NCBI RefSeq assembly: GCF_023016265.1
Contig: NZ_CP095412.1
Span: 2,976,001-3,040,000, forward strand
Direction of reading: 5' to 3'
DNA length: 64,000 nt
From: Blastococcus sp. PRF04-17
GTDB lineage: Bacteria; Actinomycetota; Actinomycetes; Mycobacteriales; Geodermatophilaceae
Position numbers and translations under genes: made by a program. Within the stretch, counting starts at the first letter, position 1; every line of letters starts with the position of its first letter. The notes beneath the pieces are model-generated. The model was not told the DNA's origin, did not search any database, and worked only from the letters and a program-made list of their open reading frames with translations. This document shows, piece by piece, positions 38,261 to 47,400 of this stretch.

Positions 38261-38345
38261 ATGATCAGGTGACCTGGTCATGGCGCGTCCTCCCTCACGG
38301 TGGACGGTGAGGGAGGACGCTGTGGGATCAGGTCACCTGATCATC
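38261..38345. repeat. Composite inverted repeat, copy R4 (palindrome-hairpin-palindrome)
   Basis: Left palindrome ATGATCAGGTGACCTGGTC, hairpin GCGTCCTCCCTCAC/GTGAGGGAGGACGC, right palindrome GATCAGGTCACCTGATC (centre GTGAC inverted to GTCAC). It lies between convergent genes. Full form, as R1. Confidence 0.85.
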
Positions 38346-38356
38346 GCCGCCCCCTC

Positions 38357-39796
38357 TCAGATGGCGTGGCCGAAGCTGAAGACACCGGCCTGGTCGACGG
38401 CCCGCTTCACGTCCATCAGCCGGCGCTGGGCGTCGGCCGGGTAGGCGTTGAGCACCTCCGCCGGGCCGGTCACGTCGCCCAGGAAGTTGGTCAGCACGCC
38501 CGGCGCGGCCCAGGGCATGAGCGCGCCCAGCACTCCCTTGCCGACAGCGGGCACGACGTCGGCCAGCTCCGGCACGGCCGGCCCGAGGACCAGCACCGAG
38601 TAGGCGCCCTCCCGCCCGGCGACCGCGTTCGGCACCGCCGCCGGCCGGCCCACTGCGCCGCCGAGGAGCCGGAGCTCGACCATGATCAGCGGGATGTGGA
38701 CCTGCGGTCCGGCCGCCGCCAGCAGCGCGTCGACGGTCTCCTCGCTCAGCTCGGCGAGCAGCATGCCCTTCTCCCAGCCGGGCATCGGGTCCTTCGGGTC
38801 CATGTGGATCGCGTCCATCTCGTCGGCCCGCATCGGCCCGACGTAGCCCAGCAGGATCGTGCCCGCGACCTTCATCGGCGACAGCAGCCGCTCGGCCTCG
38901 GCGTGGTCGGTGCCGGAGTAGGCGAACCGCAGGTGGACGACGGTCTGCCCGCGCAGCGGCGGCGGCACCATGTCCATGTCGGGCATCCGCAGGATCGCGA
39001 TCGAGGTGCTGACCTCCTCCGGCATCGTCGGCGCCCACTGGCCGAAGCGGTGCAGCAGCGCGGGGGCGTCGTCCCCGGCGAAGAAGATGCCGCCGCCGAA
39101 CAGCGAGGCGACCGGCACCAGCTCGAACTCCAGCGCGGTGACGACGCCGAAGTTGCCCTTGCCGCCCCGCACCGCCCAGAACAGCTCGGGGTCGGTGTCG
39201 GCGGTGACCCGGCGCAGCCGGCCGTCGGCGGTGACGATCTCGACGGCGGTGACGTGGTCGGCGGCGAAGCCGTGCTTGCGGCCCAGCGAGCCCAGGCCGC
39301 CACCGAGCGTGTAGCCGACGACGCCGACGTCGGACGACGACCCGGCCAGCCCGGCCAGCCCGAAGTCCGCAGCCGCCTCGAGGACCGCGGCCCACTTGAC
39401 GCCGGCCTCGACGCGGGCGGTCCGGCCGATCGGGTCGATGCTCAGGCCCTGCATGCGGCGGGTGGTGATCATCATCGAGCCGGCGGCGTTGCGCACCGGC
39501 CCGTGCCCGGTGGCCTGGACGGCGACGCGCAGGTCGTGCGCGACCGCCCACCGCACCGCGGCGACGACGTCCTGGGCGCTGGTGGCGCCCACGGCGATCG
39601 CGGGGGTGTGCTGCACGGCGACGTTCCACGTGGCGACCTCGGCGGCCAGCCCGTCGTCGCTCGCGGCGAAGACCGGGCCGTCGACCCGGCCGCGCAGCTC
39701 GTCGACGGCGCCGGCGGGGAAGGCGGGAGCGAGGCTCTCGAGCACCGTGTCGTCGAGGACGGAGGCGGGCAGCTCGGGGTTCTCGGTGAGACTCAT
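38357..39796 (-). CDS. FAD-binding BBE-type oxidoreductase
   Basis: 479-residue berberine-bridge/6-hydroxynicotine-oxidase-like flavoprotein. FAD-binding half has V-A-V-Q-A-T-G-H-G-P near residues 92-101 (the His usually joins FAD covalently), V-G-Y-T-L-G-G-G-L-G-S-L-G-R-K-H-G-F near 164-181 and F-W-A-V-R-G-G-K-G-N-F-G-V-V-T. The usual second FAD-linking Cys near G-x-C is not apparent (G-S-S-S-D-V-G-V), so attachment may be single. C-terminal BBE motif F-S-F-G-H-A-I ends the protein in place of the usual N-Y-x-N-Y. Substrate unknown. ATG 39796. Confidence 0.82.
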   Translation of the reverse strand: MSLTENPELPASVLDDTVLESLAPAFPAGAVDELRGRVDGPVFAASDDGLAAEVATWNVAVQHTPAIAVGATSAQDVVAAVRWAVAHDLRVAVQATGHGPVRNAAGSMMITTRRMQGLSIDPIGRTARVEAGVKWAAVLEAAADFGLAGLAGSSSDVGVVGYTLGGGLGSLGRKHGFAADHVTAVEIVTADGRLRRVTADTDPELFWAVRGGKGNFGVVTALEFELVPVASLFGGGIFFAGDDAPALLHRFGQWAPTMPEEVSTSIAILRMPDMDMVPPPLRGQTVVHLRFAYSGTDHAEAERLLSPMKVAGTILLGYVGPMRADEMDAIHMDPKDPMPGWEKGMLLAELSEETVDALLAAAGPQVHIPLIMVELRLLGGAVGRPAAVPNAVAGREGAYSVLVLGPAVPELADVVPAVGKGVLGALMPWAAPGVLTNFLGDVTGPAEVLNAYPADAQRRLMDVKRAVDQAGVFSFGHAI

Positions 39797-40025
39797 CAGG
39801 GATGGATTCCTCTGCACGGCCGCGGCGGTGGCCGCGGATCGGGTCGCCGGGCAGTGGTGACCGCGCGGCGCATTCGGACAGGAGGAAGAGTCGCGAGGGG
39901 CCCTTGATGGATACTTGAGGCGAACTTGCACCGCCGAACCGTCGCCTCACCCTCGCCGTGCGGGCAGGATGTCGCCGCACACCGCGGGAATCCGACGACA
40001 CCGCGAAGGTCGTCGGGCGGCGGCC
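39797..40025. other. Non-coding gap upstream of the FAD oxidase
   Basis: 229 bases without a credible gene. It should hold the oxidase promoter; an AAGTAT-like -10 is visible on the minus strand near 39913 but no convincing -35. No repeat recognised. Confidence 0.4.
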
Positions 40026-40796
40026 TCAGCGGGTGGTGGCGATCCCGCCGTCCACCGGGATGACCGCGCCGGTCACGTACGCACCGGCCCGCGAGGACAG
40101 GTAGACCACGACGCCGGCCATGTCGTCGGGCCGGCCGATGCGGCGCAGCGGCGAGCGGGCGGCGATCTCCTCACCGAACGCGTCGAGCGTCGCGGCCATC
40201 ATCTTCGACTCGAACGGCCCCGGCGCGACGGCGTTCACGGTGATCCGGCGGGGACCGAGCTCCTTGGCCAGCACGCGGGTCAGGTGGTGCAGGGCCGCCT
40301 TGGACGAGGAGTACGAGTACGTGTGCATCGGCGGGACGTGCAGGCCGTCGATGCTGCCGACGTTGACCACGCGCGCCGGGTCGTCGTCCGTACCGGCCTC
40401 CTCGAGCAGCGGCAGGAACGCGCGGGTGAGGAAGAACGGCGACTTCAGGTTCAGGTCGACGACCTTGTCCCACGCCGAGGACGGGAACTCCTCCAGCGTC
40501 GGGGAGCCCCACGTCGCGCCGGCGTTGTTCACCAGGATGTGCAGCTCGTCCTCCCGGTCGGCCACCGCTGCCGCGAGCCGGAGGCACTCCTCCTCCTGCG
40601 ACAGGTCGGCGGGGATCGAGCGCACCTGACCGAACGCCGACAGCTCTGCGACCGCGGCGTCCCCGGCCTCGGCCTTGCGGGAGCTGATGTAGACCCGTGC
40701 CCCCGCCTGGAGGAGGCCGCGAGCCATCATCAGGCCGATGCCGCGGGTGCCACCGGTGACCACGGCCACCTTGCCGGTCAGGTCGAACAGATCCAC
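40026..40796 (-). CDS. Short-chain dehydrogenase/reductase
   Basis: 256 residues: T-G-G-T-R-G-I-G cofactor motif near residues 14-21, N-N-A-G near 90-93, catalytic S-I-D ... Y-S-Y-S-S-S-K (Tyr-x-x-x-Lys) near 147-166, and the C-terminal V-T-G-A-V-I-P-V-D-G-G. Arg/Ser after the first strand suggests NADP(H). FabG-like, but the substrate is unknown. GTG 40796 has TAGTGT seven bases upstream, so it is leaderless. It is divergent from arginine deiminase, 62 bases away. Confidence 0.87.
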   Translation of the reverse strand: MDLFDLTGKVAVVTGGTRGIGLMMARGLLQAGARVYISSRKAEAGDAAVAELSAFGQVRSIPADLSQEEECLRLAAAVADREDELHILVNNAGATWGSPTLEEFPSSAWDKVVDLNLKSPFFLTRAFLPLLEEAGTDDDPARVVNVGSIDGLHVPPMHTYSYSSSKAALHHLTRVLAKELGPRRITVNAVAPGPFESKMMAATLDAFGEEIAARSPLRRIGRPDDMAGVVVYLSSRAGAYVTGAVIPVDGGIATTR

Positions 40797-40858
40797 GCCC
40801 GGCACACTAGCCAGCAGCGGACGGGCGCGGGACCGGCGGCCTGTGGAAGCCTCGGGCC

Positions 40859-42094
40859 ATGATCCCGTCCCCCACCGAGGCTCCATCGATGGGCGCGACC
40901 AGCGAGGTCGGCCGGCTGCGCACGGTGCTGCTGCACCGGCCCGGTAACGAGCTCCGCCGGCTCACCCCGCGCAACAACGACCAGCTGCTGTTCGACGGCG
41001 TTCCGTGGGTCGACCGGGCGCAGGAGGAGCACGACGGGTTCGCGCAGGCCCTCCGCGACCGGGGCGTCGAGGTGCTGCACCTCGACCGGCTGCTGGCCGA
41101 GGTGCTCTCGTTCCCGTCGGCCCGCGCCGAGCTGATCGCCGCGGCCGTTGACGATCCGCGGCTCGGAGCGACGTTGCAGCGCTCGGCGACCACGCACCTG
41201 TCGGGCCTCGATCCGGAGGAGCTGGCCGGCGCGCTCATCGCCGGCCTGGCGCACGACGAGCTGCGCGGCGGGCACGGCCTCGCCTTCGAGATCATGGACC
41301 GCGGCGACTTCGTCGTCCCTCCGCTGCCCAATCTGCTCTTCACCCGCGACTCGTCGGTCTGGGTGGGCGACCAGGTGGCCGTGACGTCGCTGGCCATGCC
41401 CGCCCGGCACCGCGAGAGCACGATCACCGCCGCGGTCTACGCCCACCACCCGCGCTTCGCCGGCGTCGAGCAGCTCTACGGTGCGCATCTCGAGCACCTC
41501 GAGGGGGGCGACGTGCTGCTGCTCGCCGACGGCGTGGTCGCCGTCGGCGTCGGCGAGCGGACGACGCCCGGCGGAGCCGAACGGCTCGCGCGGCGGGTCT
41601 TCGCCCGGCGCCTGGCGCACACGGTGCTCGTCGTCCCGATCGCGCAGCAGCGGGCCACCATGCACCTGGACACGATCGCCACGATGGTCGACGTCGACGC
41701 GATGGTCATGTGGCCCGCCGTCGCCGACTCGCTGGTCGCCTGGACCGTGACGGCGTCCGAGGGCATCACGGACGACGCCGACACCGCCGAGCTCGCCGTC
41801 ACCGGACCACGGCCCTTCGTCGTCGCCGCGGCCGAGGCGATGAGGATCGACCGCCTCCGGGTCATCGACACCGGCCTCGACCCGGTCACCGCCGAGCGCG
41901 AGCAGTGGGACGACGGCAACAACACCCTCGCGCTCGCGCCCCGCCTGGCGGTGGCCTACGAGCGGAACACGGTGACCAACGCCGCACTGGAGGCGGCCGG
42001 CATCGAGGTGATCCGGATCGCCGGCTCCGAGCTGGGCAGCGGCCGCGGCGGTCCGCGCTGCATGTCCTGCCCGGTGGCCCGCAGCCCCCTCTGA
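40859..42094 (+). CDS. arcA: Arginine deiminase
   Basis: 411 residues; hydrolyses L-arginine to citrulline and ammonia. Landmarks: [13 protein letters not shown] near residues 20-32, N-L-L-F-T-R-D-S-S near 157-165, H-L-E-G-G-D-V near 214-220, M-H-L-D-T near 263-267 (catalytic His) and the C-terminal G-G-P-R-C-M-S-C (catalytic Cys401). No arcB, arcC or arcD is adjacent, so it is not a complete fermentation operon; it may serve arginine turnover or acid tolerance. ATG 40859. A CTTTCGGTACAGAAAG hairpin follows. Confidence 0.92.
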   Translation: MIPSPTEAPSMGATSEVGRLRTVLLHRPGNELRRLTPRNNDQLLFDGVPWVDRAQEEHDGFAQALRDRGVEVLHLDRLLAEVLSFPSARAELIAAAVDDPRLGATLQRSATTHLSGLDPEELAGALIAGLAHDELRGGHGLAFEIMDRGDFVVPPLPNLLFTRDSSVWVGDQVAVTSLAMPARHRESTITAAVYAHHPRFAGVEQLYGAHLEHLEGGDVLLLADGVVAVGVGERTTPGGAERLARRVFARRLAHTVLVVPIAQQRATMHLDTIATMVDVDAMVMWPAVADSLVAWTVTASEGITDDADTAELAVTGPRPFVVAAAEAMRIDRLRVIDTGLDPVTAEREQWDDGNNTLALAPRLAVAYERNTVTNAALEAAGIEVIRIAGSELGSGRGGPRCMSCPVARSPL

Positions 42095-42097
42095 CCC

Positions 42098-42117
42098 CGC
42101 TTTCGGTACAGAAAGCG
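42098..42117. terminator. Hairpin, CTTTCGGTACAGAAAG family
   Basis: CGCTTTCGGTACAGAAAGCG four bases after the arginine deiminase stop; identical to the copy at 16787. Confidence 0.65.
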
Positions 42118-42179
42118 CGCACGGGTCGCGCGGGTCACTACTGTCCCGTAGCCGGAAGCCGGTGACGGGAGGAGGACGA

Positions 42180-43721
42180 GTGGCGGGCAGGGCACCCAGC
42201 GGCAGGGCACCCAGCGGCAGGGCACCCGGCAACAGGGCACCCACGGGACGGATCGCGGGCCTCGGCGGCGGGCTCGTCGGCTTCCTGGTCTTCGTCGAGT
42301 TCACCAGCGGCGTCCTGCAGGGCTACTACATCCCGCTGCTGACCGACATCGCCCGCCACCTCGACATCCACGACGCCGACGTCAACTGGCTCGAGGCGGC
42401 GCAGCTGATGCTCAGCGCCATCGCCGTGCCGATCGCGGCCAAGCTGGGGGACCTGCACGGCCACCGCCGCATGCTGCTCGTCAGCGCGGCCATCACCGCC
42501 GTCGCCACCGGCGTCATGGCGGTGGCCGACAGCTTTCCGGTCTTCCTCGTCGCCTGGGCGGTGCAGGGTGTCTACGCCGCGTGGCTGCCCCTGCAGGTCG
42601 CGCTGATCCACAACCGGGCGCGGGGTCTCGCCGACCAGGCGGCGCAGACCCGCCGTGCCACCGGGCTCATCGTCGCGGCGCTGCAGTTGGGCGCGATCGT
42701 CGGCGCGCTCGCCGGCGGGCAGGTGGGCGGCGCGCTCGGCGAGCAGTTCTGGCTCGTGCTGCTGGTCCCGGGCTTCCTGGTGGTCGGCGTCTGCCTGGTC
42801 GTGGGCCTCCGGGTGCCCGAGAGCCAGGACCGGCAGGCCGGCTCGGTCGACGCCACCGGCGCCGCGCTGCTCAGCGTCGTCCTCCTGGTCATCACCGGCG
42901 GGCTGACGTTCGTGCGGATCAACGGCGCCGCCGAGATCTGGCCCTGGCTGGTCACCGCGGCCGGCCTGCTGCTCGTCGTCCCCTTCGTCCGGTACGAGCT
43001 GCGCCGGGAGGACCCCCTGGTCGACTTCCGGGTGCTGCGCAGCCCGTCGATGTGGCCGGTCCAGCTCACCGCCGGGCTGTTCGGCATCAGCGTGCTGGGT
43101 GCGCAGGGACCGCTGTCCACCTTCGCCCGCACCGACCCCGAGGTGTACGGCTACGGCCTGGGGCTGTCGACCAGCCAGGTGTCGATCGTCATCGGCGGCT
43201 ACGTCATCTCCATGCTGATCGGCGCGAGCCAGTTCTCCCGGATCTCCGCGCTCACCACCCCGCGGACGACGTTGATCGGCGCCGCCACGCTCACCGGCAC
43301 CGGCTACCTGCTGCTCGTGCCGTTCCACGACTCGCTGCCCCAGGTGCTCGCCTCGATGGTCGTGGCGGGGCTGGGCTCCGGTGCGCTGGTCGCCGCGCTG
43401 CCCGCCGCCGCGGCGGCCGCGGCACCGGCCGGGCGCACCGGCGTGGCCACCGGGCTCACCAACACCACCAAGGTCCTCGGCGGCAGCTTCGCGTCGGCCA
43501 CGTTCGCCGTGGCCCTCGCCGCCGGGGCTCCGACGCTCGCCGACGGCTCGGCGGGGACGGCGGGGTCGCTGGCCGGCTACGTGACCGTGTGGGTCATCTG
43601 CGGTGTGACCGCGCTGGCCGCCGCGGTCGCGCTGGTCGTCGTCCCCCGGCTCGCGTTCTCCGACGCCCCCGAGGCCACCGATCTGCGCTCGGTCGCCCCG
43701 GCGACGGACCCGGCCCCGTGA
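42180..43721 (+). CDS. MFS transporter, 14-TM drug:H+ antiporter-like
   Basis: 513 residues. Basic N-terminal repeat (G-R-A-P-S units), then about 14 TM helices. Motif A reads A-K-L-G-D-L-H-G-H-R-R near residues 81-91; Q-G-V-Y-A-A-W-L-P-L-Q and G-A-L-V-A-A-L-P-A-A follow. This is closest to EmrB/QacA-type multidrug exporters. GTG 42180 is chosen because GGGAGGAGGA lies just upstream; GTG 42162 is less likely. The stop overlaps the M20 peptidase start (GTGA), so the two are coupled. Export of a peptide or amino-acid-like toxin and its hydrolysis is one reading of the pair, unproven. Confidence 0.85.
   Translation: MAGRAPSGRAPSGRAPGNRAPTGRIAGLGGGLVGFLVFVEFTSGVLQGYYIPLLTDIARHLDIHDADVNWLEAAQLMLSAIAVPIAAKLGDLHGHRRMLLVSAAITAVATGVMAVADSFPVFLVAWAVQGVYAAWLPLQVALIHNRARGLADQAAQTRRATGLIVAALQLGAIVGALAGGQVGGALGEQFWLVLLVPGFLVVGVCLVVGLRVPESQDRQAGSVDATGAALLSVVLLVITGGLTFVRINGAAEIWPWLVTAAGLLLVVPFVRYELRREDPLVDFRVLRSPSMWPVQLTAGLFGISVLGAQGPLSTFARTDPEVYGYGLGLSTSQVSIVIGGYVISMLIGASQFSRISALTTPRTTLIGAATLTGTGYLLLVPFHDSLPQVLASMVVAGLGSGALVAALPAAAAAAAPAGRTGVATGLTNTTKVLGGSFASATFAVALAAGAPTLADGSAGTAGSLAGYVTVWVICGVTALAAAVALVVVPRLAFSDAPEATDLRSVAPATDPAP
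42182..42243 (+). repeat. 15-bp in-frame tandem repeat at the start of the MFS gene
   Basis: Four units with core GGCAGGGCACCCAGC encode G-R-A-P-S, the last two diverged (P-G-N-R-A-P-T). The unit keeps the frame. Confidence 0.7.
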
Positions 43722-45151
43722 GGCGCGCCCTCGTCGCCGCGGCCTGCGGTGCGGCGGTCTCGGTCGCCGCGCGCCGCGTGGCCGCGTTCCGGCCGCACCC
43801 GGCGCAGGTTCCCGACCCCGACCTCGACGGCCTGGACGCCGTCGCGGCGGCCGAGCGGCTGGCCGAGCTGGTGCGCATCCCGACGATCTCGACCCGGGAG
43901 CCCCGGGACCGGGACGCCGCGGCGTTCGAGGCCTTCCGGCAGCGGCTGACCGAGCTCTACCCGCGCACGCACGCGGCGCTGGAGCGCGAGGTGCTCGGCC
44001 ACGGCGCCCTGCTCTACCGGTGGCGCAGCGGCACCGACCGGCCGCCGATGGTGCTGATGGCGCACTACGACGTCGTCCCGGTGGCCGGGCAGGACTGGTC
44101 GCGCGACCCGTTCTCCGGCGCGATCGAGGACGGCGTCGTGCACGGCCGGGGCGCGATCGACGACAAGGGCGCGCTGGTCGCGATCCTCGAGGCGGTCGAG
44201 TCGCTGGTCGCCGCCGGCGTCACGCCCGCCCGCGACGTCTACCTCTCGTTCGGCGACGACGAGGAGGTCTTCGGCGTCGGGGCGCAGCTCGCCGTCGAGG
44301 CGCTCACGTCGCGCGGGGTCCGGCCGTGGGCGGTCGTCGACGAGGGCGGGGCCGTCGTGAGCGGTGTCTTCCCCGGCGTCCCGGGCCCCACCGCGGTCGT
44401 GGGGCTGGCCGAGAAGGGACTGCTGGACGTCGAGCTGGTCACCAGCGACCCCGGCGGGCACGCGTCGGCGCCCGTGCGGGGCGGCGCGCCGGCGCGGCTG
44501 GCCCGAGCGATCCTGCGGATCGAGGACGCCCCCTTCCCCGCCCGGCTGCACGACGTCGTCCTCGGGATGGTCGACGCCCTCGGCCGGCACGCCCCCGGTG
44601 CGCACCGGGCGGTGTTCGCCCATGCCCGGTACCTCCGGCCGCTGCTCGCGGCGGTGCTGTCCCGGGCCAGCCGCGAGGCCAACGCGCTCGTCCGGACGAC
44701 GGTGGCCGTCACCCAGCTCGAGGGCAGCCGGGCGCGCAACGTGCTGGCCACCCGCGCCCGCGCGCACCTCAACATCCGGATCGCGCTCGGCGAGACCGTG
44801 CAGTCGACCCTCGACCGGCTGCGGCGGGTGGTCGCCGACGACCAGGTCGAGCTGCGCGTGCTGGGCGGGAACGATCCGTCACCGGTCTCCCGCGCCGACA
44901 ACGAGGCCTTCGCCCTGATCGGGGACGCCGTCCGCTCGGTGTACCCGGACGCCGCCGTGGCGCCGTACGTGATGGTGCAGGCCAGCGATTCGCGGCACTT
45001 CAGCCAGATCTGCGACAGCGTCTACCGGTTCATGCCCTTCGACCTGAGCAGGGCGGAGCTGGCGGCGCTGCACGCGGCCGACGAGCGGATCTCGGTCGCC
45101 GCCCTGCACCGGGGCGCCGGCTTCTACCGCTACCTCCTCCGCCACCTCTGA
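43718..45151 (+). CDS. M20 family metallopeptidase (carboxypeptidase S-like)
   Basis: 477-residue di-zinc peptidase/deacylase. N-terminal hydrophobic A-L-V-A-A-A-C-G-A-A-V-S-V-A-A may be a signal or anchor. Metal and catalytic sites: M-A-H-Y-D-V-V-P-V (His, Asp), G-R-G-A-I-D-D-K-G (bridging Asp), D-D-E-E-V-F-G (catalytic Glu pair) and S-D-S-R-H-F near the end. The M20 dimerisation domain lies in the middle. GTG 43718 overlaps the transporter stop. CPS1-like members hydrolyse N-acyl amino acids or peptides. A long hairpin follows the stop. Confidence 0.86.
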   Translation: MRRALVAAACGAAVSVAARRVAAFRPHPAQVPDPDLDGLDAVAAAERLAELVRIPTISTREPRDRDAAAFEAFRQRLTELYPRTHAALEREVLGHGALLYRWRSGTDRPPMVLMAHYDVVPVAGQDWSRDPFSGAIEDGVVHGRGAIDDKGALVAILEAVESLVAAGVTPARDVYLSFGDDEEVFGVGAQLAVEALTSRGVRPWAVVDEGGAVVSGVFPGVPGPTAVVGLAEKGLLDVELVTSDPGGHASAPVRGGAPARLARAILRIEDAPFPARLHDVVLGMVDALGRHAPGAHRAVFAHARYLRPLLAAVLSRASREANALVRTTVAVTQLEGSRARNVLATRARAHLNIRIALGETVQSTLDRLRRVVADDQVELRVLGGNDPSPVSRADNEAFALIGDAVRSVYPDAAVAPYVMVQASDSRHFSQICDSVYRFMPFDLSRAELAALHAADERISVAALHRGAGFYRYLLRHL

Positions 45152-45153
45152 GA

Positions 45154-45208
45154 AGCCGAAACCGCGGTTTCGGCCCCGGTCCCGGGGGCCGAAACCGCGG
45201 TTTCGGCT
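45154..45208. terminator. Long inverted repeat, GAAACCGCGGTTTC family
   Basis: AGCCGAAACCGCGGTTTCGG and its reverse complement around a GC-rich loop, between the convergent M20 and araA genes, starting right after the M20 stop. Related copy at 59244. Confidence 0.75.
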
Positions 45209-46711
45209 CTACAGGCGCTGGGCGAGGCGGTGGTAGGCGGCGCTCCAGCGCAGCTCCTTGGCCAGGGACCGGCGCGTGGTGTCGGCGTCGATCAGCACCA
45301 GCTCGGTGGAGAACACCTCGGCCAGGTCGGTCAGCTCGTCGGCGCCCAGCTGGGTGGTCAGCACGGTGTGGTGCGGGCCGCCGGCGGTCAGCCAGCCCTC
45401 GGTCGCGGTCGGGAAGTCCGGCCGCGGCTCCCACACCGCGCGGGCCACCGGCAGGTTCGGCAGCGGCTCGGACGGCTCGACCACGTCGATCTCGTTGGCC
45501 ACCCACCGGAACCGGTCGCCGAGGTCCGACCAGCCGATCACGACGCCGGGCGCGGGCGCGGCGTCGAACACGAGCCGGGCCGGGTCCTCGCGGCCGCCGA
45601 TGCCCAGCGGATGCACCTCGACGCGCGGCTTCCCGCCGGCGATCGTCGGGCAGACCTCGAGCATGTGCGCGCCGAGGATCCGCTCCGAGCCCGGAGCGAG
45701 GTCGTAGGTGTAGTCCTCCATGAAGGACGTGCCCCCGGGCAGGCCGGCCCCGGCGACCTTGAGCACCCGCAGCAGGGCCGAGGTCTTCCAGTCGCCCTCG
45801 CCGCCGAAGCCGTACCCGTCGGCCATCAGCCGCTGGACGGCCAGACCGGGCAGCTGGCGCAGGCCGCCGAGGTCCTCGAAGTTCGTGGTGAACGCCCCGA
45901 AGCCGCCGTCGACCAGGAACGACCGCAGGGCGGCCTCGATCCGGGCCTGGTACCGGACGGCGTCGTGCCGGTCGCCGCCGGGCAGGACGTCGGCGTCCAT
46001 CTGGTAGACGTCGGCGTACTCCTCGACCAGCGCGTCGACGTCCTTGTCCGGCACCTGCTCGACGACGGCCACCAGGTCGTTGACGCCCCAGGTGTTCACC
46101 GACATGCCGAAGCGGATCTCGGCCTCGACCTTGTCCCCTTCGGTCACCGCGACGTTGCGCATGTTGTCGCCGAACCGGGCCAGCCTCAGGTCCCGCGCAG
46201 CGGTGGCACCGGCCGCGGCGCGCGCCCACGAGCCGACGCGCGCCCGCACGCGCGGGTCGGAGACGTGCCCGGCCACCGTCGTCCGCGGCACCCGCAGCCG
46301 GGTGAGCATGAACCCGTACTCGCGGTCGCCGTGCGCGGCCTGGTTGAGGTTCATGAAGTCCATGTCGATCGTCGCCCAGGGCAGGGCGGCGTCGGCCTGG
46401 GTGTGCAGGTGCAGCAGCGGCTTGCGCAGCGCGTCGAGGCCGCTGATCCACATCTTGGCCGGCGAGAACGTGTGCATCCAGGTGATCACGCCGAGGCAGG
46501 CCGGGTCCTCGTTCGCCTCGCCCATGATCCGGCGCACCGCGCCGGCGTCCTTCAGCACGGGCTTCCAGACGACGCGCACGGGCACCTCCCCCGCCTCGTC
46601 GAGCGCGGATGCCACGCGCTGCGACTGCGACGCGACCTGCTGGAGGGTCTCCTCGCCGTACAGGTCCTGGCTGCCGGTGAGGAACCAGACCTCGGAACCT
46701 TCGAATGCCAC
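45209..46711 (-). CDS. araA: L-arabinose isomerase
   Basis: 500 residues; interconverts L-arabinose and L-ribulose using Mn2+. Family landmarks: [12 protein letters not shown] near residues 10-21, [12 protein letters not shown] near 77-88, the metal Glu in [10 protein letters not shown] near 301-310 and G-T-S-F-M-E-D-Y near 327-334, plus His in G-A-H-M-L-E-V-C-P near 347-355. GTG 46711 follows AAGGACG. Last gene of araB-araD-araA, 14 bases after araD. Confidence 0.94.
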   Translation of the reverse strand: MAFEGSEVWFLTGSQDLYGEETLQQVASQSQRVASALDEAGEVPVRVVWKPVLKDAGAVRRIMGEANEDPACLGVITWMHTFSPAKMWISGLDALRKPLLHLHTQADAALPWATIDMDFMNLNQAAHGDREYGFMLTRLRVPRTTVAGHVSDPRVRARVGSWARAAAGATAARDLRLARFGDNMRNVAVTEGDKVEAEIRFGMSVNTWGVNDLVAVVEQVPDKDVDALVEEYADVYQMDADVLPGGDRHDAVRYQARIEAALRSFLVDGGFGAFTTNFEDLGGLRQLPGLAVQRLMADGYGFGGEGDWKTSALLRVLKVAGAGLPGGTSFMEDYTYDLAPGSERILGAHMLEVCPTIAGGKPRVEVHPLGIGGREDPARLVFDAAPAPGVVIGWSDLGDRFRWVANEIDVVEPSEPLPNLPVARAVWEPRPDFPTATEGWLTAGGPHHTVLTTQLGADELTDLAEVFSTELVLIDADTTRRSLAKELRWSAAYHRLAQRL

Positions 46712-46725
46712 GGGGACGTCCTTCC

Positions 46726-47400
46726 TCACTGTCCGTAGACGTTCTGGTAGCGGGCGTAGAGCCGGTCCACGTCCGCCTGGTCGATGGGCAGCGGCTCGCC
46801 CAGCTGCCGCGAGAAGTGCACCGTCCGGGCGACGTCCTCGGTCATGACCGCGGCCTTGACCGCGGCCTTCCCGGAGGGCCCGACGGTGAAGACGCCGTGG
46901 TTGCGCATGAGCACCGCCGGCGACCGCGAGCCGGTCAGCGTCTCGACGATGCCCCGGCCGATCGAGTCGTCGCCGATCAGCGCGAACGGCCCCACCGGGA
47001 TCGGTCCCCCGAACTCGTCGGCCATCGCGGTGAGCACGCAGGGGATCTCCTCGGCCCGCGCGGCCCAGGCGGTGGCGTAGGGGCTGTGCGTGTGCACCTG
47101 GCCGTTGACCTCCGGCATGTGCCGGTAGACGTAGGCGTGCGCGTCGGTGTCGCTCGAGGGCTTCTTCACCCCGTCGACGGGGTTGCCGTCGAGGTCGCAC
47201 ACGGTGACGCCCTCCCAGGTCAGCTCGTCGTACTCGACTCCGCTGCCCTTGATGACGAACAGGTCCTCGCCGGGCACCCGCTCGGACACGTTGCCCGAGG
47301 TCCAGGTGACCAGCTCGTACCGGGTCAGGTAGGCGTGCAGCCCGGCCACGTGCTCGCGCTGCTCGCGGTGGGTGCCCCGTTCGGTCAGGGTGGCGGTCAT
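46726..47400 (-). CDS. araD: L-ribulose-5-phosphate 4-epimerase
   Basis: 224 residues; makes D-xylulose-5-phosphate from L-ribulose-5-phosphate. Class II aldolase/epimerase fold: T-W-T-S-G-N-V-S-E near residues 32-40, V-I-K-G-S-G-V near 49-55, Zn ligands in H-T-H-S near 103-106 and L-M-R-N-H-G near 164-169. The ATG overlaps the araB stop (ATGA). It feeds arabinose carbon into the pentose phosphate pathway. Confidence 0.93.
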   Translation of the reverse strand: MTATLTERGTHREQREHVAGLHAYLTRYELVTWTSGNVSERVPGEDLFVIKGSGVEYDELTWEGVTVCDLDGNPVDGVKKPSSDTDAHAYVYRHMPEVNGQVHTHSPYATAWAARAEEIPCVLTAMADEFGGPIPVGPFALIGDDSIGRGIVETLTGSRSPAVLMRNHGVFTVGPSGKAAVKAAVMTEDVARTVHFSRQLGEPLPIDQADVDRLYARYQNVYGQ

